NCBI GenBank assembly: GCA_036785325.1
Contig: JAXIVH010000015.1
Location: 3,826,340 to 3,890,339, forward strand
Origin: Urophycis tenuis
Lineage: Eukaryota; Chordata; Actinopteri; Gadiformes; Phycidae
Reading direction: 5' to 3'
DNA: 64,000 bases
A program made the position numbers and the translations under genes. Below, piece by piece: positions 35,530-47,473 of this stretch (within the stretch, counting starts at the first letter, position 1; the number at the start of each line of letters is the position of its first letter). The notes under the pieces were generated by a model, which was not told the DNA's origin, did no database searches, and saw only the letters and a list, made by a program, of their open reading frames with translations.

Positions 35530-35632
35530 GGGTGAGGAAGCCTAACGTCATAAGCTTGCAACATGGCGTCCCGAAGGCTGTGAGATGAGCAAGAGGATGG
35601 TACATTGAGAACGCTCCTACCGATGTATTAAG
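35530..35632 (+). other. Candidate hic2 first (5' UTR) exon and promoter
   Basis: AACGTCAT (CRE-like) at about 35543 is followed by CAACATGGCGTCC, which resembles a YY1/initiator site. TTAAG|GTACGTG, a strong splice donor, follows with the exon/intron boundary at 35632/35633. The hic2 coding exon downstream begins after a clear acceptor at 44386-44387, so an upstream exon is required somewhere. This is the best-looking candidate I can see, but the assignment is inference. Confidence 0.3.
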
Positions 35633-36491
35633 GTACGTGTATCCAAAGCGTTTTGCGTCGCGTTATCATTCACCGTTTGTAACATGTTTCGTTGCAGTCA
35701 GATTTTCTATCGGTGCCAAACACGGCAATCGTTTGCGCTACTGCGTTGTTTTTTTTTCATCGTGTGCCAAGAAAAAGGGGTCTCTCTCCAGCGCTTTGCG
35801 TCCTGGTGCCTCTCCTGGTGCTACCAGTCTGCCTGGCAGAGCTGCGGAACCCGAGCCCGGCTCTGCACGCCTCTGTGGGGCGAAAGCGTTTGAAAAGCGA
35901 ATACATTAGCACGAACAGGGCTGATGTGTTGATGTGTTTTTTGTGTTACACCAAGTTGCAGCACATTAGGACGTGTATTGGCCAATGATCGCGTTTGTAA
36001 ACTACAGGGTGGCACAGCGCAAGCGAAAGAGAGGAGAAAAAAGCCCTTCGCGTTCAGGCGTTGCCGATAAAACGACGTGTTTCCCCCTAATTTACTTGTT
36101 CTAAGATACCCACGTCTTTGATTTAAAGCTAAATATTAACTGCTATTGATGATCGCCGTAGTGCTACCACCTATAACAGTTTATTGTGGTGCATTGCATT
36201 TAATTAGTGTACTAAAGTGTAATCTGACTACTGATCAACCTATCAATCCATGGTTCCCTTCTTATCGGTGTGATTCTTTTTCGGCGCTATAATCGAAACC
36301 TACGCAATTGTTGTTTTTTGTTGTTTTTTTTTTAATGTAGGTTATCTCCATACTTTTATCTTTATCCAGGATTAATTGTGGAAATGAGTCCTTTCTACAT
36401 TGCAAAAATCTTAATTGGGACTCCTGTGTTTCAAGAGTGTTTGTTTATTTGATATGGGAGGTTGGTGGTGGGCTACGTGAGTATGTGTGTA

Positions 36492-36599
<108 letters not shown>

Positions 36600-37050
36600 G
36601 ACACTGTTCGGTTATCTCCATGTAGGATTGTGTTGGATGAAGGCAAGTTCCATTTGTGTTGCGAGAAAAGTGACGTGTTTGTTTTTGTAATGTGCGCCTA
36701 TTAAACGGCGAGTGCGTTGGTTTTATTCGCGAATGGGTTTGTCATAAACTTGTGGTGGTGTTCATGTAAGGTTATCTTCTCACATTGCAAGATAGGCTGT
36801 GTGAATGCAGCTGGTTTTCGTAGGCGATTGCATTGTTTAAGCACCAGAGGGGCATTGAGATAATAAGTGACAAGAATGCCAGTTGGCCAAATTCTGTTTC
36901 CTTTAACTGGCCTATAGGTTACATGCAAGCAACCAGTAGGCTACTGTGTTCCTTGTGCTGACTGCACACGTTTTGGTTGTGTGTGTTATTTATCCAGAAA
37001 CTGAATTTTGTTGCATGTTGGAGAATTCAGAGAATAGTTAAAGCCTACAG

Positions 37051-37171
<121 letters not shown>

Positions 37172-37330
37172 CTGTACATACACCTTTTTTGGTGGAAAAT
37201 ATTTGGAGATCCTTGTAAAGTCATCTAAGCCTGGTGGATGTGTTTTTAAAGTTGGCTAGCCAAACACTAGTTCTAATTAAATGGCTCCTCAAATAAGTGC
37301 ATAATCTATGTGTCTTTGTGTTGCTTAAAC

Positions 37331-37385
37331 AGACGACACCCGGCTGGGATAATTAGACTACTTCTTATGTCTAGATAACTTTTAT
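37331..37385. repeat. Diverged R2-like LINE 3' UTR fragment
   Basis: CCCGGCTGGGATAATTAGAC followed by TTATGTCTAGATAACT matches the stretch CAGCCGGGGGTGATTAGACT...TGTGTCTAGGTAGCT at about 6568-6611 at roughly three quarters of positions. It is probably an old copy of the same family. Confidence 0.45.
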
Positions 37386-38503
37386 AGAAGTGATGTATTC
37401 ACACGGCATACTTAAATTGTGCAGCTCAAGCCACCATCATTAAAACAAATTGCCATCAAATAAGAAACGTGTTTCCTCTTTGTTTGTTTTCCCAGTGTAG
37501 TAGGGCTAAGTAGGCGTTGTAGTGATGGTGTAAGTTGTTTATGATTACTTATGTTATTGGTGTTTGAGTAGGTGACGCTGTCGCAGGGAGCCGCAGCCCA
37601 CCTGCTTCAGCAAATTGGAGACGTGCATTTTCTTGCAGTCCAGTAATTACAAAATGAAGCAAACGTCATGTGATCGTGCAGGTTTGAATGGGTGGTGGTG
37701 GTGGTGGAGTAGCCTACAGGAAGTACATACTGCTTACTTTCAAAATGAATGAGCGTCCAGTTGATGTGTGCCTTTCAAAAGCTTTTTTTTTTTTTTTTTT
37801 TAAGACACAACCACACGCACGCGCATGCCACACTCTCTACCCCCGCATACATTGTGATGGAGGCTTACAGTTGAGGGTGGGGGCCAGTGCTCACAGTAAG
37901 AAGGGTACTTAGTCTATATGTTCTGCTGACATGTTGGACCGGGACTTATGGATTTTGCTAGCCTGTGGTGTCCACACAGCCTGTCTGTCCTGCCCAGTTT
38001 GTTCCTTGGCAGTTGGGCTCTTTCGGGGGGGGGGAGACGCAAAGCACCTCAGGGTAGTACTGCTGTTGTTCTCCGAGGAGTAGAAATGGTTCTCGGAATG
38101 CAGCGGTGATAGCCAGGAGGGTGTTCAGTGTTTGAAGGTGGAGGGTCGAGGGTGGGGGTGTGTTGGGGGTATGGGGAGGGCGGGCGGGCTAGCAGGTCTG
38201 TAAAAAAGTGAAGGCTGTATCTGGGATCTTAAACCCAACATGCCCTCTGTCCCTAACTTGGAACATTAGGCGGTTTATTGCGCTGGTCAGCAGGCTGCTC
38301 CATTACTGGATGGTTTCATCGCAGCTTCCGTTAAGGTAGACTGTATTTCATATTTGTTTCACTCTTTCTCTTAGTTACTTTGTTATACACTTTATGTAGA
38401 CACGTGGTAATTCGAGCAGCAACCACGTTCAGTTTAGTAATGTGACTGCTGGGCTGTATTGGTAGTTGTAGTTATGAATTGTCTTTTGAAGCATACACAA
38501 GAA

Positions 38504-38641
<138 letters not shown>

Positions 38642-41458
38642 CTTGCCTCTCCCTTGCTAGCTGCACAACACTGGAACATCTGGGGTACAGGGCAACACCC
38701 CCCCCCCCCCCCCCCCTGTGATGAACTGGACCGGGTGCTTTTCATTCCACTGCACCCTGGGCAGGCTACTGTTTGTGTTTTAACATGGCAGCCCTGCCCA
38801 ATTGAAAATGGGCCCTAATTGGATAGAGTCCCAGCCCGCCTGTGGCAGGGGCTGCTGTAAAACTACGTTACCCCTCAACCCTGCTACTCTGAGGTCACCG
38901 CACCTGTTCACTAGCATTTATATTTCACCATTACTGTACACATTTTTTTTTCTAAGAGGTTAAACATCACACAAGGATGCATTCTTCAAGGCAGCCTTGG
39001 AAGATTGGTCTGTTATTTCTTATGGGACTTGACGCAAGAATTACTCACGAGAAACTCACAGAAAAATGACTCAATAAGATGTTACTTAAATATAGCTTCA
39101 TACACGTAGACATTTTCCCAACAGGCATGTGTCTGAAATATATTGCTACATTATGGCTTTACAGTAACAATATCAATACATCGGCTGTTGTAAATGACAT
39201 GTGTTTCGGCCTCCTAATTAAAAGAGAAGGGAATTGGAACTGTAGCCATTGCAGCAGCCTTGTATAAAACAACATCATTGTCCATGCACAGCCGTAAGCT
39301 AGGTGGAAATGAGCTCCAAGCTGGTCGCTAGGTGTTTGCATTTCAAACTGGCTGTGTACCATCCCCCTAACCCCTCCCCCACCGTGCGATGGACTGGCTT
39401 TCGGTTCCTGTCTGCCTTTGAATATGACATGCCTGAACGTTTTCTCTTTTTTTTTTTTTTCTTTTTTTCCTTCTGGTGTAGCAAATTTTCACATATAAAA
39501 GGTGACTTGAGTAGTCCCACGTCAAACACGTCAGAAAAAAACAACGAGATGTGTCAATAATTTTTTTTTTTTTCTCGTCTTCCCTCCAGTTTCCCTGTGC
39601 GTTGCAGTAAGGGTGTGTTTTAAAAATGTTCTTTTTTCACTGGTTATTGCGCCACTGGACTTTGCCTCACCTCTGGTCTGCCAGTCCCCTCCCTGCTCGC
39701 CACTGAGGGCAGTCCACCTCTCGCAGAGTCACCTTCACTGCACCGGCTCCTGGTCTAGTGAGACCTAGCGAACAACACCCTGACATTGTCTGCCATTCTC
39801 GCCAGTCTGTGTCATTGGCAATGGGGTGGGTATAAGAGGGATGGGTGTTGGAGGCATGGAACGGTGCCTAGCAGAGTAACCTGTTTTTCATCTGCGGGAG
39901 CCTTGGATTTAAGGCGGTGCCCGGGGGATTGTCGAGTTTCATGCCGGGCTTGCCATCATTAAACGCACGATCAACATGGCGAGGCCTTCGTCTCGTCATG
40001 GCCATACCTCATCCTGCAATTGTGTTTTTAATCTGTAAATGCCAACCGCGGCATTTCCCTGCACAGTAGAATGTGAAGTATGTAGATTCGTTAGTGGGTC
40101 AATATGTCTTTTAAAATGTGGTTGCCTCCCCCCACTCCCCCTCACCCCAGTATGAAGCCAGGGTCTGTTTTCAAAAAGGTTAACATTGCGGGCAAGGTAA
40201 GGTGATCCTATGCCTGCGCTTCCAGTCAAATCTCCCCTGCTCCCTGGTCCAGGCGTAGAGCCACCTGGGTTGGTATGTGGGGCCTTATTTGGTCGGTAGA
40301 ATGTCCAGGCGCTCTGGTGTCAATAATTCACCACGGCTCTCCTGACCCGCGGTGTCTCTGCCCTCTTGCAATCAGACCACAACTTCCTCTCTGGCTCTAT
40401 AGGGAGGAAAAGGTGCTTAGTTTGGTAGGGCGGGGGGGGGGGGGATTACCATCGACCTGCTGTTTACACATGTTGCAGTGGGTTCCTTTCGGTTCCTTTA
40501 CCAGTTGCAGTGGCTTCCTTTCGGTTCCTTTACCAGATATTCTCTGATATGTGGTCACCTTGGCCTGGATTATTACTGCTTCATACAGAGAGTAGTGTAT
40601 TTCTAAATGGGTCTGAATATCGCTGACTGGCTTGGGCGACTCATTTGGGCAGAGCACTTATGGGGAATCGTAACCGCTCATCTTCACGCAATAGTATTGG
40701 TGCACGTATAGTGAAAATGAACACGACACGTGCATGTCATTTGAAGACGTTTCTTTTCTTTTACGTGGGCAGTAGCACATGCACCTCTGCCGCCCCCCCC
40801 CCCCCCCCCCGCAACCCCAGCTGCCCGTAGAGGCCTGGCCGTGTCGCCCCCAGGACTTGGTAGGGCAGAACCTTCCCCAGACCAGGTGCCTCCCAGTTGA
40901 GACTCTGTCGCCGCTCCCGGTAGCAGTGCTCCGATGTAAACACTGGCCTGGGCCTGCAGTGTGATTGAGGACCACTTCCTGGAGGTTTCTTCCCCCCCCC
41001 CCCCCTCCCTCCATGTCACGGTTTGCAACGTGCTGAGTGCGTACAGAACAACATTATTTTAGGGTTATAATATGCACGCGAATGAGGGGTGGTCAATGTG
41101 CCCCCCCCCCAAGTGGGACACCAGAAAGGGCGTGGCTTAGCTGCTCTATAGTCATCACTGTTGTCGGACATGGCACCAGTGAGTGCCTGTTGATGACTCT
41201 CGACACGCTGGTGTTGTGTCCATGGTGGTAAACCACATGAATGGACCCTGTGATGATCTGTTGGATATATTCATTGCTATGTGTTTACCATTCATCTCGA
41301 TGGCAGTCCACGCCGCACAGTACTGTTTACTTGCACTTTTGACGCCGCGTGACGGTTTACTTTGAGTTATCGAACGTGGTACCGACCCCAGAGAAACCCA
41401 GGTCTCCAAAACCCCCAGTGTGTTAAGGAAGGCTCCAGGTGCACGCCCACTGATCCTA

Positions 41459-41459
<1 letters not shown>

Positions 41460-41492
<33 letters not shown>
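41460..41492. repeat. C homopolymer, about 33 bases
   Basis: This is the longest of many C runs between 38 and 59 kb. Confidence 0.9.
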
Positions 41493-43472
41493 ATCCGCGT
41501 ACTGCCATGCTGTACACTGTTTTACACTGGGATTACACTGCAAAAGTAAAACTCCATTATGATCTAATCCTCTAAATGCATTGGATATCTGGTTAGAGAA
41601 CATAAGCTTGTAGCTTATAGGAGGTTGAGGGTTGAATGGCTTCACCCGCGCAATCCTTGTTTGCCATTGCCCGCCTATTTGCGTCGCAACCGACGGACGG
41701 TTTTGTCTTTCATTTGTGTTTCGGTGTTTCGTGCATTTTCCCGACGTTGTAGTCTTCACGCGCCTGAATTCTGTTCAGGCACGTGAAGACGACTTTCTTC
41801 GGGGCCTCTGACGTGGCAGTGGCCTGTACCGGGCGTCGTCCTCCTGCACATCCTCACACACGTACGTGCCCGTGTTGACCGGGGCGTGCGCGGGGCCTGG
41901 CGGGGCCGGGTGACGGCGGCGTCACACAGAAGCCCCCGGCGGCGGTGGAGGAGGAGGAGGAGAGGGGCTCTGAATCGGGCAGAAGGTTCTGGTCCCCAGC
42001 GGGGCTGAACTTCCCTCCACTGTGGTCCACTTTCTGGTCATCACAAAGGGGGGCGGTCGACACACAGCAGGGTTCTGTCTGCACATTTCCTTTCTCTTTT
42101 CTTTCTTTCCTTTCCTTTTTTATTTATCGTTAATTGTCGTTAAAGTTGTCCCATTTTTGTGTCATACATTTGTTTGCCTTTGTGAGGCGACGATTTACGT
42201 GTGTTGCTTTTGTTTACAAAAGACTGGTATATTCTGTTTAGGTTAGCCGGTCCAACTAGTCCTTTGTATGTCTTCTGACACACAAAGTCATAAAAAAACA
42301 AAACCCCATAAAATAATCACATGAAAATGACAGCATGTCATTCCTTTGCCCGGGTCACCCGCCCTGACATCACAATGCCTCCAACTGTGAATGAGGAATA
42401 CAGCAGGCGTCCCTCTCGGTTGGCCGTGGGTATCTAAGCCCGCCCCTGTATGCCAGGAGGCAGCGCTGTCCGGCCTCAGGTTCAGTGGCTGTAATGTGCG
42501 TGTGTCTGTACCGGGGAGCAGGCCCAGTCTCACTGCTGGGCTACACGTGTCCCACCATGGCTGCATATAGATCAGCCATAATCCATTAGCAGCCCCCTGG
42601 AATCCAGCCGGCACAGCACCGGAGGGGCCAGGGGGGGGGGGGGGTGGGGGGGGGGGGGGGGGGAGAGAGGGGGAGGGGAGGAGGGCAAGAAAGAGGGATG
42701 AGAGAAATAGGTTGGGGAGGAGGAATAGGGGAGCAGGCTCTTGAGCAGGCCTCTCTGTTCTCAGACCAGCCCCCTTTTTACATCGGCCTGCAGAAAAACA
42801 CTCTTGAAACAACCACCTTCCCCCCCATAAAGTGTGTGTGTGTGTGTGTGTGTGTGTGTCTTGACTGATATACTGCTTCCTGGCTGGCATCATAGCAGAG
42901 GCCATTCTCACCCACTGCCCTCACACTGAGACTTGGCCAACCTTTAGCACATCCTGCCTTTAACTGCTGTTTTGGGATGTGTGTGCGTGTGTGTTTTAAA
43001 GAAAAGCTCTTTGTGATTGGAGTTACAGGGTATGGTTTGAGCCGTTCCTGGGATTTGTCTGCGTGCCCCTTAAGAGGCTGGTGAGGGAGAGAGAATGAAG
43101 GTGAAAAGGGAGACTCGTGGAAGAGAGGGGGGAGGGGAAGGCCTTGGGTAGATGTGTCAAAGCAGAGGAGGCAAGCCCAGGCCTGACGCCGATGGTCACT
43201 GCAGTTGATTGTATCAGTCAACTGCCCGACTGTTGCCTTGCTCAAATATATCTCCGCTCCTCTGATACCGCCGCGTCAATAGCACTGTGGCGTTCAGGAC
43301 CTCATTTGAATCGTTGACTTGGGTCAATGACCGCCGGCCGTGCCGAGGTTTTCTCTGTGTAGCATCTGGTGATTCAAAGATAAGGCGTCGACCAAAGTGT
43401 ATATCTGCCTGCTAGATTGGTAAAGAGACATGTCCATTATCTTTGGAATGTTTTCCAAAGAAAAAAGGGGGG

Positions 43473-43624
<152 letters not shown>

Positions 43625-44385
43625 ACATACATATATAAAAGGACGACACCGTGGACTAGACTGATGTGGCCTAATTCTGTGAATGAGGGCTCCTGTAAGA
43701 TCAGACGCTGCTGCTGCTGCTGCAGCCGCTATCTGCCGGCCCCACCTGCTCCTCCTCCCTCCTGCCCCGGCTACTGTGTAGCTTTACCTGCTCAGGTGTC
43801 ACCTAATCCCTCCCCCCAGCCTCGCAGTGCCACTGACAACCACCCCCCGCCCCCAGACCCAGACAATAGGGCAGGGCTGACATTACCATGACCTAATGGA
43901 GGCTATCTTGAGCCTGCAAAGAGGGCACCCCACTGAAACTAGAGTTACGCTGTCAAGATGGAGGGGGTGAGACTGTCCTGAAAGTCTCTATTTTACCCCT
44001 TTGTGTCCGCCCTTGTGGCTTTTGTGCCAAAACAGTGGCAGGGTGTACAGTTCAGAACCCGATACATTATTGTGGTTGTTTTTGTAAGGAACAGGGATCG
44101 AGGAGAGGGAAGCACGGATCTCTGTTACTCGCTGACAGTTTTCACCTTTCTCTGTTCGGCCCTCATTGTTGTTGAATGTACTCTTAACCTTTTTTTTTCT
44201 GGTGATGTTTCACAATTATGCGGGCTGTGATTTAGGATGGGAATGGAAGGCGAAATCTGATTTTGAAATAAATTAAAAATCGGTTTTCCTGTGAGCCCGA
44301 TATCAACGTGTATTTGGACATTTCAGACGATTTTTCTTTACTTTAATTTCCACACACAGCATTTTCATTTTGTTATTTGTCTTTC

Positions 44386-44387
44386 AG
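44386..44387 (+). other. hic2: Splice acceptor of the hic2 coding exon
   Basis: TTATTTGTCTTTCAG, a pyrimidine-rich tract plus AG, ends at 44387. The exon would begin CTTTAGGTGG, giving 68 bases of 5' UTR before the ATG. Confidence 0.6.
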
Positions 44388-44455
44388 CTTTAGGTGGTGT
44401 TCGTGTAGGAAGAGAGAGCAAGAGAGAGAGATAGAAGGAGAGAAGGACGGTGGAA

Positions 44456-46246
44456 ATGGAACTGCCAAATCATGCCAAACAATTGCTGCTGCAACTCAAC
44501 CAGCAGAGAGCCAAAGGCTTCTTGTGTGACGTTATTATCGTGGTGGAGAATGCGCTCTTCCGCGCCCACAAGAACATCCTGGCGGCCAGCAGTATCTACT
44601 TCAAATCCCTGGTACTCCACGACAACCTCATTAACCTGGACACGGAGATGGTCAACCCCTCCGTGTTCAGGCAGGTCCTGGACTTCATCTACACCGGGAA
44701 GCTGCTGTCGTCGTCGGACCAGAGCAGCGAGCAGAACTTCGGCGCCCTCCTGACCGCAGCAAGCTACCTCCAGCTCAATGACCTCGCAGCGCTGTGCCGG
44801 AAGAAGCTCAAACGCAACGGCGGAAAGCCTCTGCTGGGCAAACCCTCCACTCCAGGCCCCAACAGCCGCTTACGCCTCAGCAACCAGAGGCTCTCGTCGT
44901 CAACCCCCTCCAACCACTACCCCCCCACGCCCTCCGACGCCGAGCAGCCGCAGCCAGACGAAGGCCTTCGGGACAAGCTCTCGGACGACGAGATGTTTGT
45001 CGGCAGCTCGGCCAAGAACGGCCCCGGGGGGAACGGCGGCAGCAACGGGAACCTCAGCAGCGGCGCCAGCGCCGGCGAGCCGGACCACGGCCTGGACCTG
45101 TCCAAAAAGAGCCCCCCCTCTGCGGGTACAACCACTGATGCCCTTAGCCCACACAGCAACTCCCAAGAGTCCCCGCAATCTGCCTCAGTCTCCACAACCA
45201 ACAGTGCCTCGCTGGATGACTCCTCCACCACCCTACCCTGCTTGGATGCCTGCGGCCAAGAGCCCATGGAGCTCACACCCAACCCCAAAGCCCCCGAACA
45301 AACCCACAGCCAGGCGGACGGCCCCACGCCCCATAAAAAGTCCCGGCAGATGTCTCGCAAGAAGGAGTGGCCGAAGAAAGACTCCTCCGGGCTCAAGTCG
45401 GAGGACCACGAGCGGCCCCTGGTCAACGGGGTGATCGTGGCGCCGAAGGAGGGCCGCGCCTCCAGCGGCGGCGGCCCCGGGGCGGGCAGCGGCAGCAGCT
45501 TTGCGTCTGACCAGTCCTTCCAGTGCAAAGACGAGGACGACGGCGGCGAGAACGGGCAGGACCACACGGACGACAGCGGCCAGAGCGAGGGCGAGAACGC
45601 GGTGGCGGCGGCGGCGGCGTCCAGGGCAGACGGCAAGGGACAACGCGGCGCCAACTACGTGTACCGCCAGGAAGGGTTCGAGCCGGCGTTCGGGGACAAC
45701 CTCTACGTGTGCATCCCCTGCGGCAAGGGCTTCCCCAGCTCGGAGCAGCTCAACGCCCACGTGGAGACCCACACGGAGGACGAGCTCTTCGTCAAGGAGG
45801 AGGCCGGCAGCACCTTCGTCAAGGAGGAGGAGGAGGACGAGGCCGAGGACCTCTCGGCCCCCGTGGGTCCCTCCGGCTTCGGCGCCGGCGGCGGCGGCGA
45901 GACGCGGCCCTTCCGGTGCACCATCTGCGGGAAGAGCTACAAGGACCCGGCCACGCTGCGGCAGCATGAGAAGAGCCACTGGCTGACCAGGCCCTTCCCG
46001 TGCAACATCTGCGGCAAGATGTTCACCCAGCGGGGCACCATGACGCGCCACATGCGCAGCCACCTGGGGCTGAAGCCGTTTGCGTGCGAGGAGTGCGGCA
46101 TGCGCTTCACCCGGCAGTACCGCCTGACGGAGCACATGCGCGTCCACTCCGGGGAGAAGCCCTACGAATGCCAGCTGTGCGGCGGGAAGTTCACCCAGCA
46201 GCGCAACCTCATCAGCCATCTGAGAATGCACACCTCACCCGCTTAG
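44456..46246 (+). CDS. hic2: HIC2-type BTB/zinc-finger transcriptional repressor
   Basis: The 596-residue nuclear protein is encoded in one exon, from MELPNHAKQ at 44456 (G at -3 and +4) to TAG at 46246. The BTB/POZ domain, for dimerisation and corepressor contact, spans about residues 8-120, with QLNQQRAKGFLCDVIIVVEN and FRAHKNILAASS. GLDLSKK at 212-218 is the CtBP-binding motif shared by HIC1 and HIC2. The middle is long, acidic and Ser/Gly-rich. Five C2H2 fingers follow: an isolated one at 419-439, then 488-508, 516-536, 544-564 and 572-592, with TGEKP-like linkers such as HSGEKPYEC. The protein ends four residues after the last finger, as in HIC proteins. SSIYFKSLVLHDNLINLDT and CIPCGKGFPSSEQLN favour HIC2 over HIC1. 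In mammals HIC2 represses transcription, including BCL11A in erythroid cells. GC-rich codons contrast with the AT-rich surroundings. Confidence 0.95.
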   Translation: MELPNHAKQLLLQLNQQRAKGFLCDVIIVVENALFRAHKNILAASSIYFKSLVLHDNLINLDTEMVNPSVFRQVLDFIYTGKLLSSSDQSSEQNFGALLTAASYLQLNDLAALCRKKLKRNGGKPLLGKPSTPGPNSRLRLSNQRLSSSTPSNHYPPTPSDAEQPQPDEGLRDKLSDDEMFVGSSAKNGPGGNGGSNGNLSSGASAGEPDHGLDLSKKSPPSAGTTTDALSPHSNSQESPQSASVSTTNSASLDDSSTTLPCLDACGQEPMELTPNPKAPEQTHSQADGPTPHKKSRQMSRKKEWPKKDSSGLKSEDHERPLVNGVIVAPKEGRASSGGGPGAGSGSSFASDQSFQCKDEDDGGENGQDHTDDSGQSEGENAVAAAAASRADGKGQRGANYVYRQEGFEPAFGDNLYVCIPCGKGFPSSEQLNAHVETHTEDELFVKEEAGSTFVKEEEEDEAEDLSAPVGPSGFGAGGGGETRPFRCTICGKSYKDPATLRQHEKSHWLTRPFPCNICGKMFTQRGTMTRHMRSHLGLKPFACEECGMRFTRQYRLTEHMRVHSGEKPYECQLCGGKFTQQRNLISHLRMHTSPA

Positions 46247-47466
46247 GACCGCGTCAAGCCAAAGAACTCTGGGAGGGGGGAGAAAAAGATATTGAAAGTA
46301 CCTTGCTCTCTTTGACCTGTTTTTTTTTTTTTTTTTTTCCCCCATCATGTCAAGACAAGAAGCGCACACACAGACACACACACACACACACACACATTGA
46401 CATGCATTCGCACCCATTTCTAAGTATTGATTCCAGTCGGACCTCCGACCTCTGGCTAAGTAAATGATGTAGCTGCTGGCCAGAGGAGGTCCTCGGGGGA
46501 TAATGGGATTTATTTTTATTTTTTAGCATTATTATTATTATTGTGTTGGAATCATGTTTTCATCTACATCAACTACACCTCAAGTAACGTCTGTTTACCT
46601 CTCAGGAGATATGGAGGGATGATACACACACCCCCCCCCCCTCTCTAACTTCACCGGCCCACACTGGAGTGTCAAGGCATCTGCTCTGTGTTGTAAAGTC
46701 TGACAAATGTGAATGTTGGTACCGATGTTGACACCCCCTCCTCCTCCTCCTCTTCGTCACACACTTTAGCAAGCTCCCCGTCATTGGCCAGCTCGTGAGT
46801 CGTGGCATCAAGCTAAGATGGCGCCCTCGCTGGATAACTTTCCAAATGTACCCCCTGTCTCTAGTGGTAGAGTTTATCTTGACCAAAAACCCATGCAAAC
46901 ATTACAGGCAATAATTTTAAAGCAAACTAGAGTTATTACCACGATGGCACTATGTCCTTTGCTTGTTGTCGATGGGGTTCTGTCTGTGGGAGGAGTGGTG
47001 ACCGGGTTCGGGACCATCTCCCTGCTTTAAGTCCGAAATAGCTGGTCCTGTTGTGGGGTGACAGTGGGTCAGATTTGAATACAGACATTGGATGTCCTCT
47101 GTACAGCCCCGTAGAGAGGAGCATCAGATTTAGATTATTTTTTTGCCTGCTAGACTTTACAGGACCAACTCCGGGGGGGAGAAACCCCCCCACTTGAGGT
47201 ACTGTTTGACTTTAAAGAACTTTTAGTGTTTCAATGAATGTTCTGAACTGGAAGGTCTTGGGATGTTTCTGTTTGTGGTTGGGGGGTTTCAGGTTGGTTG
47301 GGGGGGGCGGGTGGGATTAAGTTTCATTGCGGGGTGGGGTGGACAGGGTGTCGTGAGACTGAACACGGAGTTCAGTGGGTACGATTTATGATTAATTTTA
47401 TTGTCTGTATAGCTTTCCTCCTTTCCCTCAGAAAAAAGGTCTATTTCTAATAGGCTTGTGACCTCG

Positions 47467-47473
47467 CTACCTC
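47467..47473 (+). promoter_or_regulatory. let-7 seed match in hic2 3' UTR
   Basis: CTACCTC is the complement of let-7 bases 2-8. It lies 1.2 kb after the hic2 stop in an AT-rich context. Mammalian HIC2 is a known let-7 target. A chance match in 6 kb is not excluded. Confidence 0.4.

Noticed and set aside
41155..41759. Gly-rich frames antisense to C runs
   Set aside because: They are artefacts of the C homopolymer at 41460-41492.
45233..46231. 332-codon minus-strand frame across hic2
   Set aside because: It is a shadow of the GC-rich zinc-finger exon, with no independent motif.
44456..46246. hic1 instead of hic2
   Set aside because: MELPNH at the start, SSIYFKSLVLHDNLINLDT in the BTB domain and CIPCGKGFPSSEQLN in finger 1 are closer to HIC2.
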